Assembly: GCF_000731955.1 (NCBI RefSeq)
Contig: NZ_JNCK01000001.1
Span: 3,410,001 to 3,474,000, forward strand
Source of the DNA: Halomonas zincidurans B6
Lineage (GTDB): Bacteria; Pseudomonadota; Gammaproteobacteria; Pseudomonadales; Halomonadaceae
DNA length: 64,000 bases
Direction: 5' to 3'
Part shown: one piece after another, positions 54,233 to 63,347 of the stretch
Layout of the letters: each line of letters opens with the position of its first letter
Position numbering within the stretch: the stretch's first letter is position 1
The notes under the pieces: model-generated
The model's database searches: none
The model's input: the letters and a program-made list of their open reading frames with translations, nothing else
What the model was told of the DNA's origin: nothing
Translations under genes and position numbers: made by a program

Positions 54233-55285
54233 ATGACCGATATTGCCAAACTGCTGGGCGACGAGGCCGACAGCCTGCTCAATCACACCTGTCGCGGTTT
54301 CGACAAGCAAAGCCTCTACCTGCCCGGGCCGGACTTCGTCGACCGGGTGATGAGCGACACCGACCGTGGCCCGAACGTGCTGCGCAACCTGCAGGCGATC
54401 TACGATCACGGCCGCCTGGGCGGCACTGGCTACGTGAGCATCCTGCCCGTCGACCAGGGCATCGAGCACTCCGCCGGCGCCTCGTTCGCCCCCAATCCGC
54501 AGTATTTCGACCCCAAGAACATCGTCGAGCTGGCGATCGAGGGCGGCTGCAACTGCGTGGCCTCGACGCTCGGCGTGCTGTCCTCGGTGGCGCGGCGTTA
54601 TGCCCACAAGATTCCGATGATGCTCAAGCTCAACCACAACGAGTCGCTGACCTATCCGGCGATCTACGATCAGACGTTGTTCGCCCAGGTCGAGCAGGCC
54701 CACGCCATGGGCTGCGTGGCGGTGGGCGCGACCATCTACTACGGCTCGCCCGATTGCCGCCGCCAGATCACCGAGATCAGCGAGGCCTTCGAGCACGCCC
54801 ACCAGCTGGGCATGGTCACCGTGCTGTGGTCGTACCTGCGCAACCCCGAGTTCAAGAAGGACGGCACCGACTATCACGTCGCCTCGGACCTGACCGGCCA
54901 GGCGATCCACATGGCGGCGACCATCAAGGCCGACATCGTCAAGCAGAAGCTGCCCGAGAACAATGGCGGCTACCGGGCGATCGGCTTCGGGCATACCCAC
55001 GACAAGGTCTATGACGAGCTGACCTCCGACAATCCCATCGACCTGGCCCGCTATCAGGTCGCCAACTGCTATATGGGACGCATCGGGCTGATCAACTCCG
55101 GCGGCGGCTCCAAGGGTCACAGCGATCTCGGCGAAGCGGTGCGCACCGCGGTGATCAACAAGCGTGCCGGCGGCATGGGGCTGATCTCCGGGCGCAAGGC
55201 CTTCCAGAAGCCGATGGCCGAGGGCGTCGAGCTGCTCAACGCGATTCAGGACGTCTACCTGGCCAAGGACGTCACCGTGGCTTGA
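54233..55285 (+). CDS. fbaB: Class I fructose-bisphosphate aldolase (DhnA/FbaB type)
   Basis: This 350-residue Schiff-base aldolase of the archaeal/DhnA type cleaves fructose-1,6-bisphosphate. Family segments are GYVSILPVDQGIEHSAGASFAPNP, PMMLKLNHNESLTYP, and GLISGRKAFQKPM, which holds the likely Schiff-base lysine near residue 320. The ATG follows GAGGGAGGAAATTGGACA. It is followed by a hairpin terminator. Together with transketolase nearby it belongs to central carbon metabolism. The 219-bp region before it (54014-54232) holds no gene I can support. Confidence 0.92.
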   Translation: MTDIAKLLGDEADSLLNHTCRGFDKQSLYLPGPDFVDRVMSDTDRGPNVLRNLQAIYDHGRLGGTGYVSILPVDQGIEHSAGASFAPNPQYFDPKNIVELAIEGGCNCVASTLGVLSSVARRYAHKIPMMLKLNHNESLTYPAIYDQTLFAQVEQAHAMGCVAVGATIYYGSPDCRRQITEISEAFEHAHQLGMVTVLWSYLRNPEFKKDGTDYHVASDLTGQAIHMAATIKADIVKQKLPENNGGYRAIGFGHTHDKVYDELTSDNPIDLARYQVANCYMGRIGLINSGGGSKGHSDLGEAVRTAVINKRAGGMGLISGRKAFQKPMAEGVELLNAIQDVYLAKDVTVA

Positions 55286-55331
55286 TAGGTGTCGTTGGCA
55301 TTCGCCGGGTCGACGACCCGGCTGGTCTCGA

Positions 55332-55356
55332 GGCCCGGCTATTGCCGGGCCTTCTT
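55332..55356 (+). terminator. Rho-independent terminator after the aldolase gene
   Basis: GGCCCGGC-TATT-GCCGGGCC followed by TTCTT is a perfect 8-bp stem with a short pyrimidine tail, 46 bp after the stop codon. Confidence 0.85.
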
Positions 55357-55451
55357 GTTGCTGGAGCGCTGTTGGTGACCCCGGGGCGGGTTGCCGCATG
55401 GTATCCGCGGCACGCGTGACACCCATGCCACATGGGAGTGTTTTAGCGCCC

Positions 55452-55467
55452 GCTACCATATGTTTGA
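55452..55467. promoter_or_regulatory. NrdR-like box, distal
   Basis: GCTACCATATGTTTGA is a degenerate match to the NrdR consensus (ACACWATATATWGTGT). It lies 33 bp, about three helical turns, upstream of a better box, which is near the usual spacing of paired NrdR sites. Confidence 0.5.
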
Positions 55468-55484
55468 CGTGAATCAGAGATTCG

Positions 55485-55500
55485 CTACTATATATAGTTA
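55485..55500. promoter_or_regulatory. NrdR-like box, proximal
   Basis: CTACTATATATAGTTA contains the perfect palindrome ACTATATATAGT that fits the NrdR box core. It lies 92 bp upstream of nrdH. NrdR represses ribonucleotide reductase genes when dATP is high. No nrdR gene is in the window. Confidence 0.68.
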
Positions 55501-55591
55501 AAATGCATTGGCGGGTCACCTAGCCAAGCGGTAGGATCGAGTCATCGTCGAGCGATGCTTCGCTGTCTTAAACTAAAGCGGAATCATTGTC

Positions 55592-55813
55592 ATGAGCATT
55601 AAAATCTACAGCAAGCCGGACTGCATGCAGTGCCACGCGACCTACCGGGCGCTGGACAAGCAGGGGCTCGATTACACCGTCGTCGACCTGACTCAGGACC
55701 GCGAGGCCATCGAAACCGTGGAGTCTCTGGGCTATCGCCAGTTGCCGGTGGTGGTCGCCGCGGGCGAGCACTGGTCGGGGTTTCGTCCCGAGAAGATCCG
55801 CAGCCTGGCGTGA
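55592..55813 (+). CDS. nrdH: Glutaredoxin-like electron donor NrdH
   Basis: This 73-residue redoxin has the active-site motif CMQC (residues 11-14) and the NrdH-specific C-terminus WSGFRPEKIRSL. It passes electrons from thioredoxin reductase to the class Ib ribonucleotide reductase NrdEF. It is the first gene of nrdHIEF. The 306-bp gap before it (55286-55591) contains the aldolase terminator and the NrdR-like boxes. Confidence 0.95.
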   Translation: MSIKIYSKPDCMQCHATYRALDKQGLDYTVVDLTQDREAIETVESLGYRQLPVVVAAGEHWSGFRPEKIRSLA

Positions 55814-55816
55814 GCC

Positions 55817-55861
55817 ATGGCGAGTCCTCGGTCGCCGCTTGATGGCGAGTCTTCGGTCGCC
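55817..55861. repeat. Direct repeat (2 x 20 bp, period 25) between nrdH and nrdI
   Basis: ATGGCGAGTCCTCGGTCGCC (55817-55836) and ATGGCGAGTCTTCGGTCGCC (55842-55861) differ at one base. Each unit begins with an in-frame ATG of the open frame that extends nrdI upstream, so the repeat confuses start assignment. Confidence 0.85.
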
Positions 55862-55885
55862 GACCGAAAGCAGCGGGAGAGCGAC

Positions 55886-56302
55886 GTGAGCGAACTGGTC
55901 TATTTTTCGACCAAGTCGGGCAATACCCGCCGCTTCGTGGAGAAGCTGGGCGTGCCCGCCGCGCGCATCCCGTCGAGTCGTGACGAGGGCGCGCTGCGGG
56001 TCGAGCAACCCTATGTGCTGGTGGTGCCGACCTACGGCGACGGCGATCCGCGCACGGCGGTGCCGGGCCCGGTGATCCGCTTTCTCAATGACGAACACAA
56101 CCGCTCGCTGATCCGCGGCGTGATCGCCGCTGGCAACACCAACTTCGGTGCCGCCTACGGCCTGGCCGGTCGGGTCGTCGCCCATAAATGCCAGGTGCCG
56201 ATGCTCTACCGCTTCGAACTGACGGGCACCCCCGAGGATGTCGTCGCGGTTCGCCGGCGCCTGGCGCCGCTTTTGCAAACCGAGCTCTCTCATGTTGGAT
56301 GA
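55886..56302 (+). CDS. nrdI: Flavodoxin-like NrdI
   Basis: This 138-residue FMN protein supplies the oxidant that builds the dimanganese-tyrosyl radical cofactor of NrdF. The phosphate loop is YFSTKSGNTRRFV, with VPTYGDGDPRTAVPGPVIRFLND and the later GNTNFGAAYGLAG loop typical of NrdI. I chose GTG at 55886 because GGGAGAGC precedes it and MSELVYFS is the family start; ATGs at 55817 and 55842 lie in a direct repeat. It overlaps nrdE by 11 bp. Confidence 0.92.
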   Translation: MSELVYFSTKSGNTRRFVEKLGVPAARIPSSRDEGALRVEQPYVLVVPTYGDGDPRTAVPGPVIRFLNDEHNRSLIRGVIAAGNTNFGAAYGLAGRVVAHKCQVPMLYRFELTGTPEDVVAVRRRLAPLLQTELSHVG

Positions 56303-58469
56303 AACGACGATGCAGACCCACGAACCCGGCGTGGCAGACGAGACGGTCCGGCCCAGGCAGTCGCTGGATTACCATGCGCTCAACGCCATGCTCAACCTGT
56401 ACGACGCCGAAGGCCATCTACAGCTCGACAAGGACCGCGAGGCCGCGCGTCAGTACTTCCTGCAGCACGTCAATCAGAACACCGTGTTCTTCCACACCCT
56501 CGAGGAGAAGCTCGGTTACCTGATCGAAGAGGGCTACTACGAGCGCGCGGTGCTCGAACAGTACGATTTTGCCTTCGTCAGCGCGCTGTTCGATCAGGCC
56601 TACGCGGTCAAGTTTCGCTTCCAGAGCTTTCTCGGCGCCTTCAAGTACTACACCAGCTATACGCTCAAGACCTTCGACGGCAAGCGCTACCTGGAGCGTT
56701 TCGAGGATCGCGTGTGCATGGTCGCGCTGAACCTGGCGCGCGGCGACGAGCGGCTTGCCCGCCAGCTTGCCGACGAGATCCTCCATGGGCGTTTCCAGCC
56801 GGCCACGCCGACCTTCCTCAACTGCGGCAAACAGCAGCGCGGCGAGCTGGTGTCGTGCTTTCTGTTGCGTATCGAGGACAACATGGAGTCGATCGGCCGG
56901 GCGATCAATTCGGCGCTGCAGCTCTCCAAGCGCGGCGGCGGGGTGGCCTTTTTGCTGAGCAACATTCGCGAGGCCGGAGCGCCGATCAAGCGCATCGAGA
57001 ATCAGTCGTCGGGCATCATCCCGATCATGAAGCTGCTCGAGGACGCGTTCTCCTACGCCAACCAGCTGGGCGCGCGCCAGGGCGCCGGCGCGGTGTATCT
57101 CAACGCCCATCACCCGGACATCCTGCGGTTCCTCGACACCAAGCGCGAGAACGCCGACGAGAAGATCCGCATCAAGACGCTGTCGCTGGGCGTGGTGATT
57201 CCCGACATCACCTTCGAACTGGCCAAGCGCAACGAGGCGATGTATCTGTTCTCGCCCTACGATGTGGAGCGCATCTACGGCGTGCCGTTCGGCGACATCA
57301 GCGTCACCGAGAAATACCAGGAGATGGTCGACGACGGGCGCATCCGCAAGACCAAGATCAACGCCCGCGAGCTGTTCCAGGCGATCGCCGAGCTGCAGTT
57401 CGAATCCGGCTACCCCTACATCCTGTTCGAGGACACCGCGAACCGCGCCAACCCGGTGGCCGGGCGCATCAACATGAGCAACCTGTGCTCGGAGATCCTG
57501 CAGGTCAACTCGCCGACCGAGTACCACGACGACCTGGGCTATCGGCGCATCGGCGAGGACATCTCCTGCAACCTGGGCTCGCTGAACATCGCCAAGATGA
57601 TGGACTCGCCGGACTTCGCCGCCAGCGTCGAGACCGCGATCCGCGGGCTGACCGCGGTGTCCGAGATGAGCGACATTCGCTCGGTGCCGTCGATCGCCGA
57701 GGCCAACCAGCGCTCCCATGCCATCGGCCTGGGCCAGATGAACCTGCACGGCTACCTGGCCCGCGAGCACATCCATTACGGCAGCGAGGAGGGCCTGGAT
57801 TTCACCAATCTGTATTTCTACACGGTGACCTTCCACGCGCTGCGCGCGTCCAATCGCCTGGCCATCGAGCGTGGCACCGCGTTCGCCGGCTTCGAAAAAT
57901 CGCAGTACGCCAGCGGCGAGTATTTCGACAAGTACACCGAGCAGGCGTGGGCGCCCAGGACCGAGAAGGTGCGCGGCTTGTTCGAGCACAGTGGCATCGA
58001 GATTCCGACCCAGGCCGACTGGCGCGCGCTGAAGGAATCGGTGATGGCGCACGGGCTTTTCAACCGCAACCTGCAGGCGATTCCGCCGACCGGCTCGATC
58101 TCCTACATCAACAACGCGACCTCGAGCATCCACCCGGTGGTGTCCAAGGTCGAGATCCGCAAGGAAGGCAAGCTGGGGCGCGTCTACTACCCGGCGCCGT
58201 TTCTCGACGACGCCAACCAGGAATACTACCGCGACGCCTACGAGATCGGTCCCGAGAAGATCATCGATACCTATGCCGAGGCCACTCAGCACGTCGACCA
58301 GGGCCTGTCGCTGACGCTGTATTTTCGCGACAGCGCGACCACCCGCGACATCAACCGCGCGCAGATCTATGCCTGGCGCAAGGGCATCAAGACGATCTAC
58401 TACGTGCGGCTGCGCCAGTCGGCGCTGGAAGGCACAGAGGTCGAGGGCTGCGTGTCCTGCACGCTCTGA
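56292..58469 (+). CDS. nrdE: Ribonucleoside-diphosphate reductase, class Ib, alpha subunit
   Basis: This 725-residue NrdE lacks an N-terminal ATP-cone, as expected for class Ib. The active-site cysteines lie in LVSCFLLRIED (near 200) and NLCSEI (near 400), GSLNIAKMM follows, and the C-terminal redox pair is CVSC. It reduces ribonucleoside diphosphates to deoxy forms. The ATG at 56292 overlaps nrdI; a second ATG at 56310 is an alternative. nrdF follows 77 bp later. Confidence 0.95.
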   Translation: MLDETTMQTHEPGVADETVRPRQSLDYHALNAMLNLYDAEGHLQLDKDREAARQYFLQHVNQNTVFFHTLEEKLGYLIEEGYYERAVLEQYDFAFVSALFDQAYAVKFRFQSFLGAFKYYTSYTLKTFDGKRYLERFEDRVCMVALNLARGDERLARQLADEILHGRFQPATPTFLNCGKQQRGELVSCFLLRIEDNMESIGRAINSALQLSKRGGGVAFLLSNIREAGAPIKRIENQSSGIIPIMKLLEDAFSYANQLGARQGAGAVYLNAHHPDILRFLDTKRENADEKIRIKTLSLGVVIPDITFELAKRNEAMYLFSPYDVERIYGVPFGDISVTEKYQEMVDDGRIRKTKINARELFQAIAELQFESGYPYILFEDTANRANPVAGRINMSNLCSEILQVNSPTEYHDDLGYRRIGEDISCNLGSLNIAKMMDSPDFAASVETAIRGLTAVSEMSDIRSVPSIAEANQRSHAIGLGQMNLHGYLAREHIHYGSEEGLDFTNLYFYTVTFHALRASNRLAIERGTAFAGFEKSQYASGEYFDKYTEQAWAPRTEKVRGLFEHSGIEIPTQADWRALKESVMAHGLFNRNLQAIPPTGSISYINNATSSIHPVVSKVEIRKEGKLGRVYYPAPFLDDANQEYYRDAYEIGPEKIIDTYAEATQHVDQGLSLTLYFRDSATTRDINRAQIYAWRKGIKTIYYVRLRQSALEGTEVEGCVSCTL

Positions 58470-58546
58470 GCCTTCGCCGCCGAACCAATGCCCCGTCGCG
58501 TCCCGACGGGGCCGAGCAACCCTATTTGCGAGTGAGAGTCCCGTCC

Positions 58547-59527
58547 ATGACTGCCACTGTCTCTACCCCACGCCTGCGGCGCGTCGATGCCATCAACTGG
58601 AACCGGCTGCAGGACGACAAGGATCTCGAGGTGTGGAATCGCCTCACCAGCAACTTCTGGTTGCCCGAGAAGATCCCGCTGTCCAACGACATTACCTCGT
58701 GGAACACCCTGACCGAGCTCGAGCAGCAGCTGACCATCCGCGTGTTCACCGGACTGACGTTGCTCGACACCATCCAGGGCACGGTCGGCGCGCCGGTGCT
58801 GATCGAGGACGCCGTCACCCCCCACGAGGAGGCGGTGTTCACCAACATCGGCTTCATGGAATCGGTGCATGCGCGCTCCTACAGCTCGATCTTCTCGACG
58901 CTGTGCGCGACCCGCGACGTCGACGCCGCCTATCGCTGGAGCGAGGAAAACGGTCACCTGCAGAGCAAGGCCGAGCTGATTCTCGAGCGCTATCGCGCCG
59001 AGGACCCGCTGATGCGCAAGGTCGCCAGCGTGTTCCTGGAGTCGTTTTTGTTCTACTCGGGTTTCTATTTGCCGATGTACTTCTCGAGCCGCGGCAAGCT
59101 GACCAACACCGCCGATCTGATTCGGCTGATCATCCGCGACGAGGCGGTGCACGGCTACTACATCGGCTACAAGTTCCAGCGCGCGCTGGAGGCCGAGTCG
59201 GCACAGCGTCAGCGCCAGATCAAGGAGTACACCTTCGATCTGCTGCTCGAGCTCTACGACAACGAGGTGCACTACACCGAGTCGCTCTACGACGAGGTCG
59301 GGCTGACCGAAGAGGTCAAGGCGTTTTTGCATTACAACGCCAACAAGGCGCTGATGAACCTGGGCTACGAACCGTTGTTCCCCGGTGCCGTGGAGCAGGT
59401 CAACCCGGCGATCCTCGCCGCGCTCTCGCCGGGGGCCGACGAGAACCACGACTTCTTCTCCGGGGCGGGCTCGTCCTATGTGATCGGCAAGACGGTGCGT
59501 ACCGAGGACGAGGACTGGGCGTTCTAG
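58547..59527 (+). CDS. nrdF: Ribonucleoside-diphosphate reductase, class Ib, beta subunit
   Basis: This 326-residue subunit carries the dinuclear metal site and tyrosyl radical: ligands Asp74, Glu105, His108, Glu165, Glu199 and His202, with the radical Tyr112 (ESVHARSYSSIF). The positions match E. coli NrdF with a constant offset of seven. It ends TVRTEDEDWAF, the tail that binds NrdE. It is the last gene of nrdHIEF, with a bidirectional terminator shared with the convergent transketolase gene. Confidence 0.96.
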   Translation: MTATVSTPRLRRVDAINWNRLQDDKDLEVWNRLTSNFWLPEKIPLSNDITSWNTLTELEQQLTIRVFTGLTLLDTIQGTVGAPVLIEDAVTPHEEAVFTNIGFMESVHARSYSSIFSTLCATRDVDAAYRWSEENGHLQSKAELILERYRAEDPLMRKVASVFLESFLFYSGFYLPMYFSSRGKLTNTADLIRLIIRDEAVHGYYIGYKFQRALEAESAQRQRQIKEYTFDLLLELYDNEVHYTESLYDEVGLTEEVKAFLHYNANKALMNLGYEPLFPGAVEQVNPAILAALSPGADENHDFFSGAGSSYVIGKTVRTEDEDWAF

Positions 59528-59531
59528 CCGC

Positions 59532-59576
59532 GCAGTTGCCAGTGATGCATAAAGCAGTTGCCAGTGGGCGCATAAA
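59532..59576. repeat. Short direct repeat after nrdF
   Basis: GCAGTTGCCAGTGATGCATAAA (59532-59553) is followed directly by GCAGTTGCCAGTGGGCGCATAAA (59554-59576), a near-perfect tandem duplication of 22-23 bp that leads into the terminator stem. Confidence 0.85.
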
Positions 59577-59614
59577 AAAGCACGGCCGGTCGGCCGCCGG
59601 TCGGCCGTGCTTTT
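59576..59614. terminator. Bidirectional terminator between nrdF and tkt
   Basis: AAAAGCACGGCC...GGCCGTGCTTTT is a long stem flanked by A and T runs on both strands, between two convergent genes. It should stop transcription from nrdHIEF (plus) and tkt (minus). Confidence 0.9.
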
Positions 59615-59639
59615 GTGTTTCCGCTATTGTGACCGGGGT

Positions 59640-61640
59640 TTACTCGCCGCCTTCCAGCAACTCCCTGACCTGGGCAACGACGTTCTCGACGGTGAAGTTG
59701 TAGTACTTGAACAGGTCGCCGGCCGGCGCCGACTCGCCGAAGCTGTCCATGCCGACGATGCGCCCGTCCAGGCCCACGTACTTGTGCCAGTAGACACGAT
59801 GGCTGGCCTCGATCGCCACGCGCTGGCGAACGTTCGGCAGCAACACCGCGTCGCGATAGCTCTGCGGCTGGGCGTCGAACACGTCGGTGGACGGCATCGA
59901 CACCACGCGCACCGCCTTGCCCTCGGCTTCCAGCGCATCGGCGGCCTGTATCGCCAGGTCGACCTCGGAGCCGGTGGCGATCAGGATCGCCTGGGCCGGG
60001 TCGTCGCTGTCCTTGAGCACGTAGCCGCCGCGCTGGATGTCGGCCAGCTGGTGCTTGTCGCGCTGTTGCGGCGCCAGGTTCTGACGCGACAGCACCAGCG
60101 CGGTGGGCGCGCCGCGACGATGGATGGCGGCATGCCAGGCGGCGGCCGTCTCGGTGGCATCGCACGGGCGCCAGGTCGACAGGTTGGGCGTCGAGCGCAG
60201 GGCACTGAGCTGCTCGATGGGCTGGTGGGTCGGGCCATCCTCGCCGAGACCGATCGAATCGTGGGTATACACGAAGATCGCCTGACGATTCATCAGCGCG
60301 GCCATGCGCACCGCGTTGTGCATGTACTCCATGAAGGTCAGGAAGGTCGCACCGTAGGGGATGAACCCGCCATGCGCGCTGATGCCGTTCATGATCCCGC
60401 CCATGCCGAACTCGCGCACCCCGTAATGCAGGTAGTTGCCCTCGAAGTGATCGCGATTGATCGCTCGCGAGCCCTTCCAGAAGGTCAGGTTGGAGGGCGC
60501 CAGGTCGGCGCTGCCGCCGAACAGTTCGGGCAGGTCCGGGCCGAGTTCGTTGAGGCATGCCAGCGAGGCCTTGCGGGTGGCCAGCGTCTCGCCCTTCTCC
60601 TGGGCCTCCTCGATCAGCTTCTCGCTCTTCAGGGTGCTGGGCAACTGGCCCTTGAGACGCCGCTGCAGTTCCTTGGCGAGTTCGGGGTGGTCGGCCTGGT
60701 AGCGCTCGAAGCGCGCGTTCCAGTCGTTCTCGGCCTGGGCGCCGCGCTCGGCGGCGTCCCAGTCCTGGTAGACTTCCTCGGGCACGTGGAAGGGCGCGTG
60801 GGGCCAGCCCAGCTGGCGGCGCGCCGCGGCGATCTCGTCGTCGCCCAGCGGTGCGCCGTGGGCCTCTTCCTTGCCCTGCTTGTTGGGGGCGCCGAAGCCG
60901 ATGACCGTGGTGCAGATGATCAGGCTGGGCCGGTCGTCGTGCTGACGGGCCAGCTCGATCGCCGCCTTGACCTCTTCGGGGTTGTGGCCATCGACGTTGG
61001 GCACCACATGCCAGCCGTAGGCCTCGAAGCGCTTGGCGGTGTCGTCGGTGAACCAGCCCTCTATCTCGCCGTCGATCGAGATGCCGTTGGAGTCGTAGAA
61101 GGCCACCAGCTTGCCCAGGCCCTGGGTGCCGGCAAGCGAGCAGACCTCGTGGGAGATGCCCTCCATCAGGCAGCCGTCACCGACGAACACATAGGTGTAG
61201 TGATCGACAATGTTATGGCCCGGCTGATTGAAATGGGCGGCCAGGGTGCGTTCGGCGATCGCCATGCCCACCGCGTTGGCCAGGCCCTGGCCGAGCGGGC
61301 CGGTGGTGGTCTCGACGCCAGGGGTATAGCCCAACTCGGGGTGGCCGGGCGTCTTGGAGTGCAGTTGGCGGAAGTTCTGCAGATCCTCGAGGGTGAGCTC
61401 GTAGCCGGTCAGGTGAAGCAGCGAATAGAGCAGCATCGAGCCGTGACCGTTGGACAGCACGAAGCGGTCGCGGTCGGCCCAGTGCGGATTGGCCGGGTTG
61501 TGCTTGAGGTAGTCGTTCCACAGCACCTCGGCGATGTCGGCCATGCCCATTGGGGCGCCGGGGTGACCGGACTTGGCCTTTTGTACGGCATCCATGGACA
61601 GTGCGCGGATGGCATTCGCCAACTCGAAACGGGACGGCAT
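59640..61640 (-). CDS. tkt: Transketolase
   Basis: This 666-residue thiamine-diphosphate enzyme of the pentose-phosphate pathway transfers two-carbon units. Family segments: SGHPGAPMGMADIAEVLW near 24-41, FVLSNGHGSMLLYSLLHL, GPLGQGLANAVG, the thiamine-diphosphate motif GDGCLMEGISHE near 155 through NGISIDG, and EFGMGGIMNGISAHGG for the pyrimidine domain near 410. The ATG at 61640 follows GAGGAGCTC. It stands alone on the minus strand, divergent from metK. Confidence 0.96.
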   Translation of the reverse strand: MPSRFELANAIRALSMDAVQKAKSGHPGAPMGMADIAEVLWNDYLKHNPANPHWADRDRFVLSNGHGSMLLYSLLHLTGYELTLEDLQNFRQLHSKTPGHPELGYTPGVETTTGPLGQGLANAVGMAIAERTLAAHFNQPGHNIVDHYTYVFVGDGCLMEGISHEVCSLAGTQGLGKLVAFYDSNGISIDGEIEGWFTDDTAKRFEAYGWHVVPNVDGHNPEEVKAAIELARQHDDRPSLIICTTVIGFGAPNKQGKEEAHGAPLGDDEIAAARRQLGWPHAPFHVPEEVYQDWDAAERGAQAENDWNARFERYQADHPELAKELQRRLKGQLPSTLKSEKLIEEAQEKGETLATRKASLACLNELGPDLPELFGGSADLAPSNLTFWKGSRAINRDHFEGNYLHYGVREFGMGGIMNGISAHGGFIPYGATFLTFMEYMHNAVRMAALMNRQAIFVYTHDSIGLGEDGPTHQPIEQLSALRSTPNLSTWRPCDATETAAAWHAAIHRRGAPTALVLSRQNLAPQQRDKHQLADIQRGGYVLKDSDDPAQAILIATGSEVDLAIQAADALEAEGKAVRVVSMPSTDVFDAQPQSYRDAVLLPNVRQRVAIEASHRVYWHKYVGLDGRIVGMDSFGESAPAGDLFKYYNFTVENVVAQVRELLEGGE

Positions 61641-62003
61641 TCTTGAGCTCCTCGCTGCGGCAAATCGGCAATGGCAGTCGTCGGCGGGCACTCCTGTCGT
61701 TCAGCGCCGATCCACTGCCGCTTGGCTGGACCACGCCGCAGTACAGCGCGGCACGATAATCAGGCGGTTATTGTCGCCGAGATGCGAGTTGCCATCAAAT
61801 GCCGAGATCGCCGGCATGCGGCGCTGCCCGGCGCGTTCGCTAGGCAGCTAAGCGGGCAGCGTGTAAACTCTTGACCCCCGAGCCGGACTCCACCAGCTAT
61901 GCTGGCTCATCGTGCGTCGTCCTTGCCGTTGTGGCGGTCGCGGCGCTGTTTTCCCCTTTTCTCCGAAGCATCGGAACGCCTACCAGAGAGGGTCGAGGAC
62001 GCC
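61641..62003. other. Divergent intergenic region between tkt and metK
   Basis: These 363 bp hold the promoters and leaders of tkt and metK. I found no gene. A hairpin CCAGC-TAT-GCTGG (61893-61905) flanked by GAG/CTC lies about 100 bp before metK. I see no match to known SAM riboswitch classes. An open frame continues upstream of the metK ATG but is not protein-like. Confidence 0.5.
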
Positions 62004-63224
62004 ATGAGCGAATACTCCCTGTTCACTTCCGAATCCGTATCCGAGGGTCACCCGGACAAGATCGCCGACCAGATCTCCGATGCGGTGCTGGACGCGATCA
62101 TCGCCCGCGACAAGCAGGCGCGGGTGGCCTGCGAGACGCTGGTCAAGACCGGCGTGGCGATCGTCGCCGGCGAGATCACCACCAGCGCCTGGATCGATCT
62201 CGAGGAGCTGGTGCGCAAGGTGATCCTGAATATCGGCTACAGCTCCTCGGATGTCGGCTTCGACGGCGAGACTTGTGGCGTGCTCAACCTGATCGGCAAG
62301 CAGAGCGTCGACATCGCCCAGGGCGTCGACCGCTCGAAGCCCGAGGATCAGGGCGCCGGCGACCAGGGCCTGATGTTCGGCTACGCGACCAACGAGACCG
62401 CCTCCTACATGCCGGCGCCGATCCACTATGCGCATCGCCTGGTCGAGCGTCAGTCGGAGCTGCGCAAGAACGGCATGCTGCCATGGCTGCGCCCGGACGC
62501 CAAGAGCCAGGTGACCTTTCGCTATGACGACAACGGCAAGCCGCTGGCGGTGGAAGCGGTGGTGCTGTCGACCCAGCACGACCCAGAGATCGACCAGGAC
62601 GACCTGCGCAAGATGGTCAAGCGCGAGATCATCGAGCAGGTGCTGCCCGCCGAGTGGCTGACTGCATCCACCAAGTATCACATCAATCCGACCGGCAAGT
62701 TCGTGATCGGCGGTCCGGTGGGCGACTGCGGGCTGACCGGGCGCAAGATCATCGTCGATACCTACGGCGGCATGGCGCGCCACGGTGGCGGCGCGTTCTC
62801 CGGCAAGGACCCGTCCAAGGTCGATCGCAGCGCCGCCTACGCCGGGCGCTACGTGGCCAAGAACATCGTCGCCGCGGGGCTCGCCGACAAGTGCGAGATC
62901 CAGCTCTCCTACGCCATCGGCGTAGCCGAGCCGACCTCGGTGTCGATCGATACCTTCGGTACCGGCAAGGTCAGCGATGCCAAGATCATCGAGATGGTCC
63001 GCGAGCATTTCGACCTGCGCCCCTACGCGATCACCCGCATGCTCGATCTGCAGCATCCGATGTATCAGTTGACCGCCGCCTACGGCCACTTCGGCCGCGA
63101 GCCGTTCGAAACGAGCTACACCTGGACTGACGTCAACGGCGAGGCGCAGACCGAGACCTTCACCGCCTTCCCGTGGGAGAAGGTCGACAAGGCCGAAGCC
63201 CTGCGCGGCGCTGCCGGGCTCTAG
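62004..63224 (+). CDS. metK: S-adenosylmethionine synthetase
   Basis: This 406-residue enzyme makes SAM from methionine and ATP. Signature motifs: SESVSEGHPDKIADQISDAVLD at the start, GDQGLMFGYATNET near 120, TGRKIIVDTYGG near 245-256, and GGGAFSGKDPSKVDRSAAY after it. The ATG at 62004 gives the conserved start MSEYSLFTSESV and follows GTCGAGGACGCC. A hairpin terminator lies 19 bp after it. The SAH riboswitch at the end of the window is the other half of the same methyl cycle. Confidence 0.97.
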   Translation: MSEYSLFTSESVSEGHPDKIADQISDAVLDAIIARDKQARVACETLVKTGVAIVAGEITTSAWIDLEELVRKVILNIGYSSSDVGFDGETCGVLNLIGKQSVDIAQGVDRSKPEDQGAGDQGLMFGYATNETASYMPAPIHYAHRLVERQSELRKNGMLPWLRPDAKSQVTFRYDDNGKPLAVEAVVLSTQHDPEIDQDDLRKMVKREIIEQVLPAEWLTASTKYHINPTGKFVIGGPVGDCGLTGRKIIVDTYGGMARHGGGAFSGKDPSKVDRSAAYAGRYVAKNIVAAGLADKCEIQLSYAIGVAEPTSVSIDTFGTGKVSDAKIIEMVREHFDLRPYAITRMLDLQHPMYQLTAAYGHFGREPFETSYTWTDVNGEAQTETFTAFPWEKVDKAEALRGAAGL

Positions 63225-63242
63225 CGTACTGCCAGGCCAGTG

Positions 63243-63277
63243 CGACGCCCCGCCACAACGGCGGGGGGGCGTCGTTT
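63243..63277 (+). terminator. Rho-independent terminator after metK
   Basis: CGACGCCCCGCC-ACAAC-GGCGGGGGGGCGTCG followed by TTTG is a strong 12-bp stem with one extra G. Confidence 0.8.
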
Positions 63278-63347
63278 GTGGCTTTCGAGCCTTCTACGCT
63301 GTTTGTGGGAACTGGATTTCGCTAATCAATGGATGAGGAACGTGAAC

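Noticed and set aside
61641..62003. SAM riboswitch upstream of metK
   Set aside because: The leader has one small hairpin but no match to the conserved cores of SAM-I, SAM-II, SAM-III or SAM-IV that I know.
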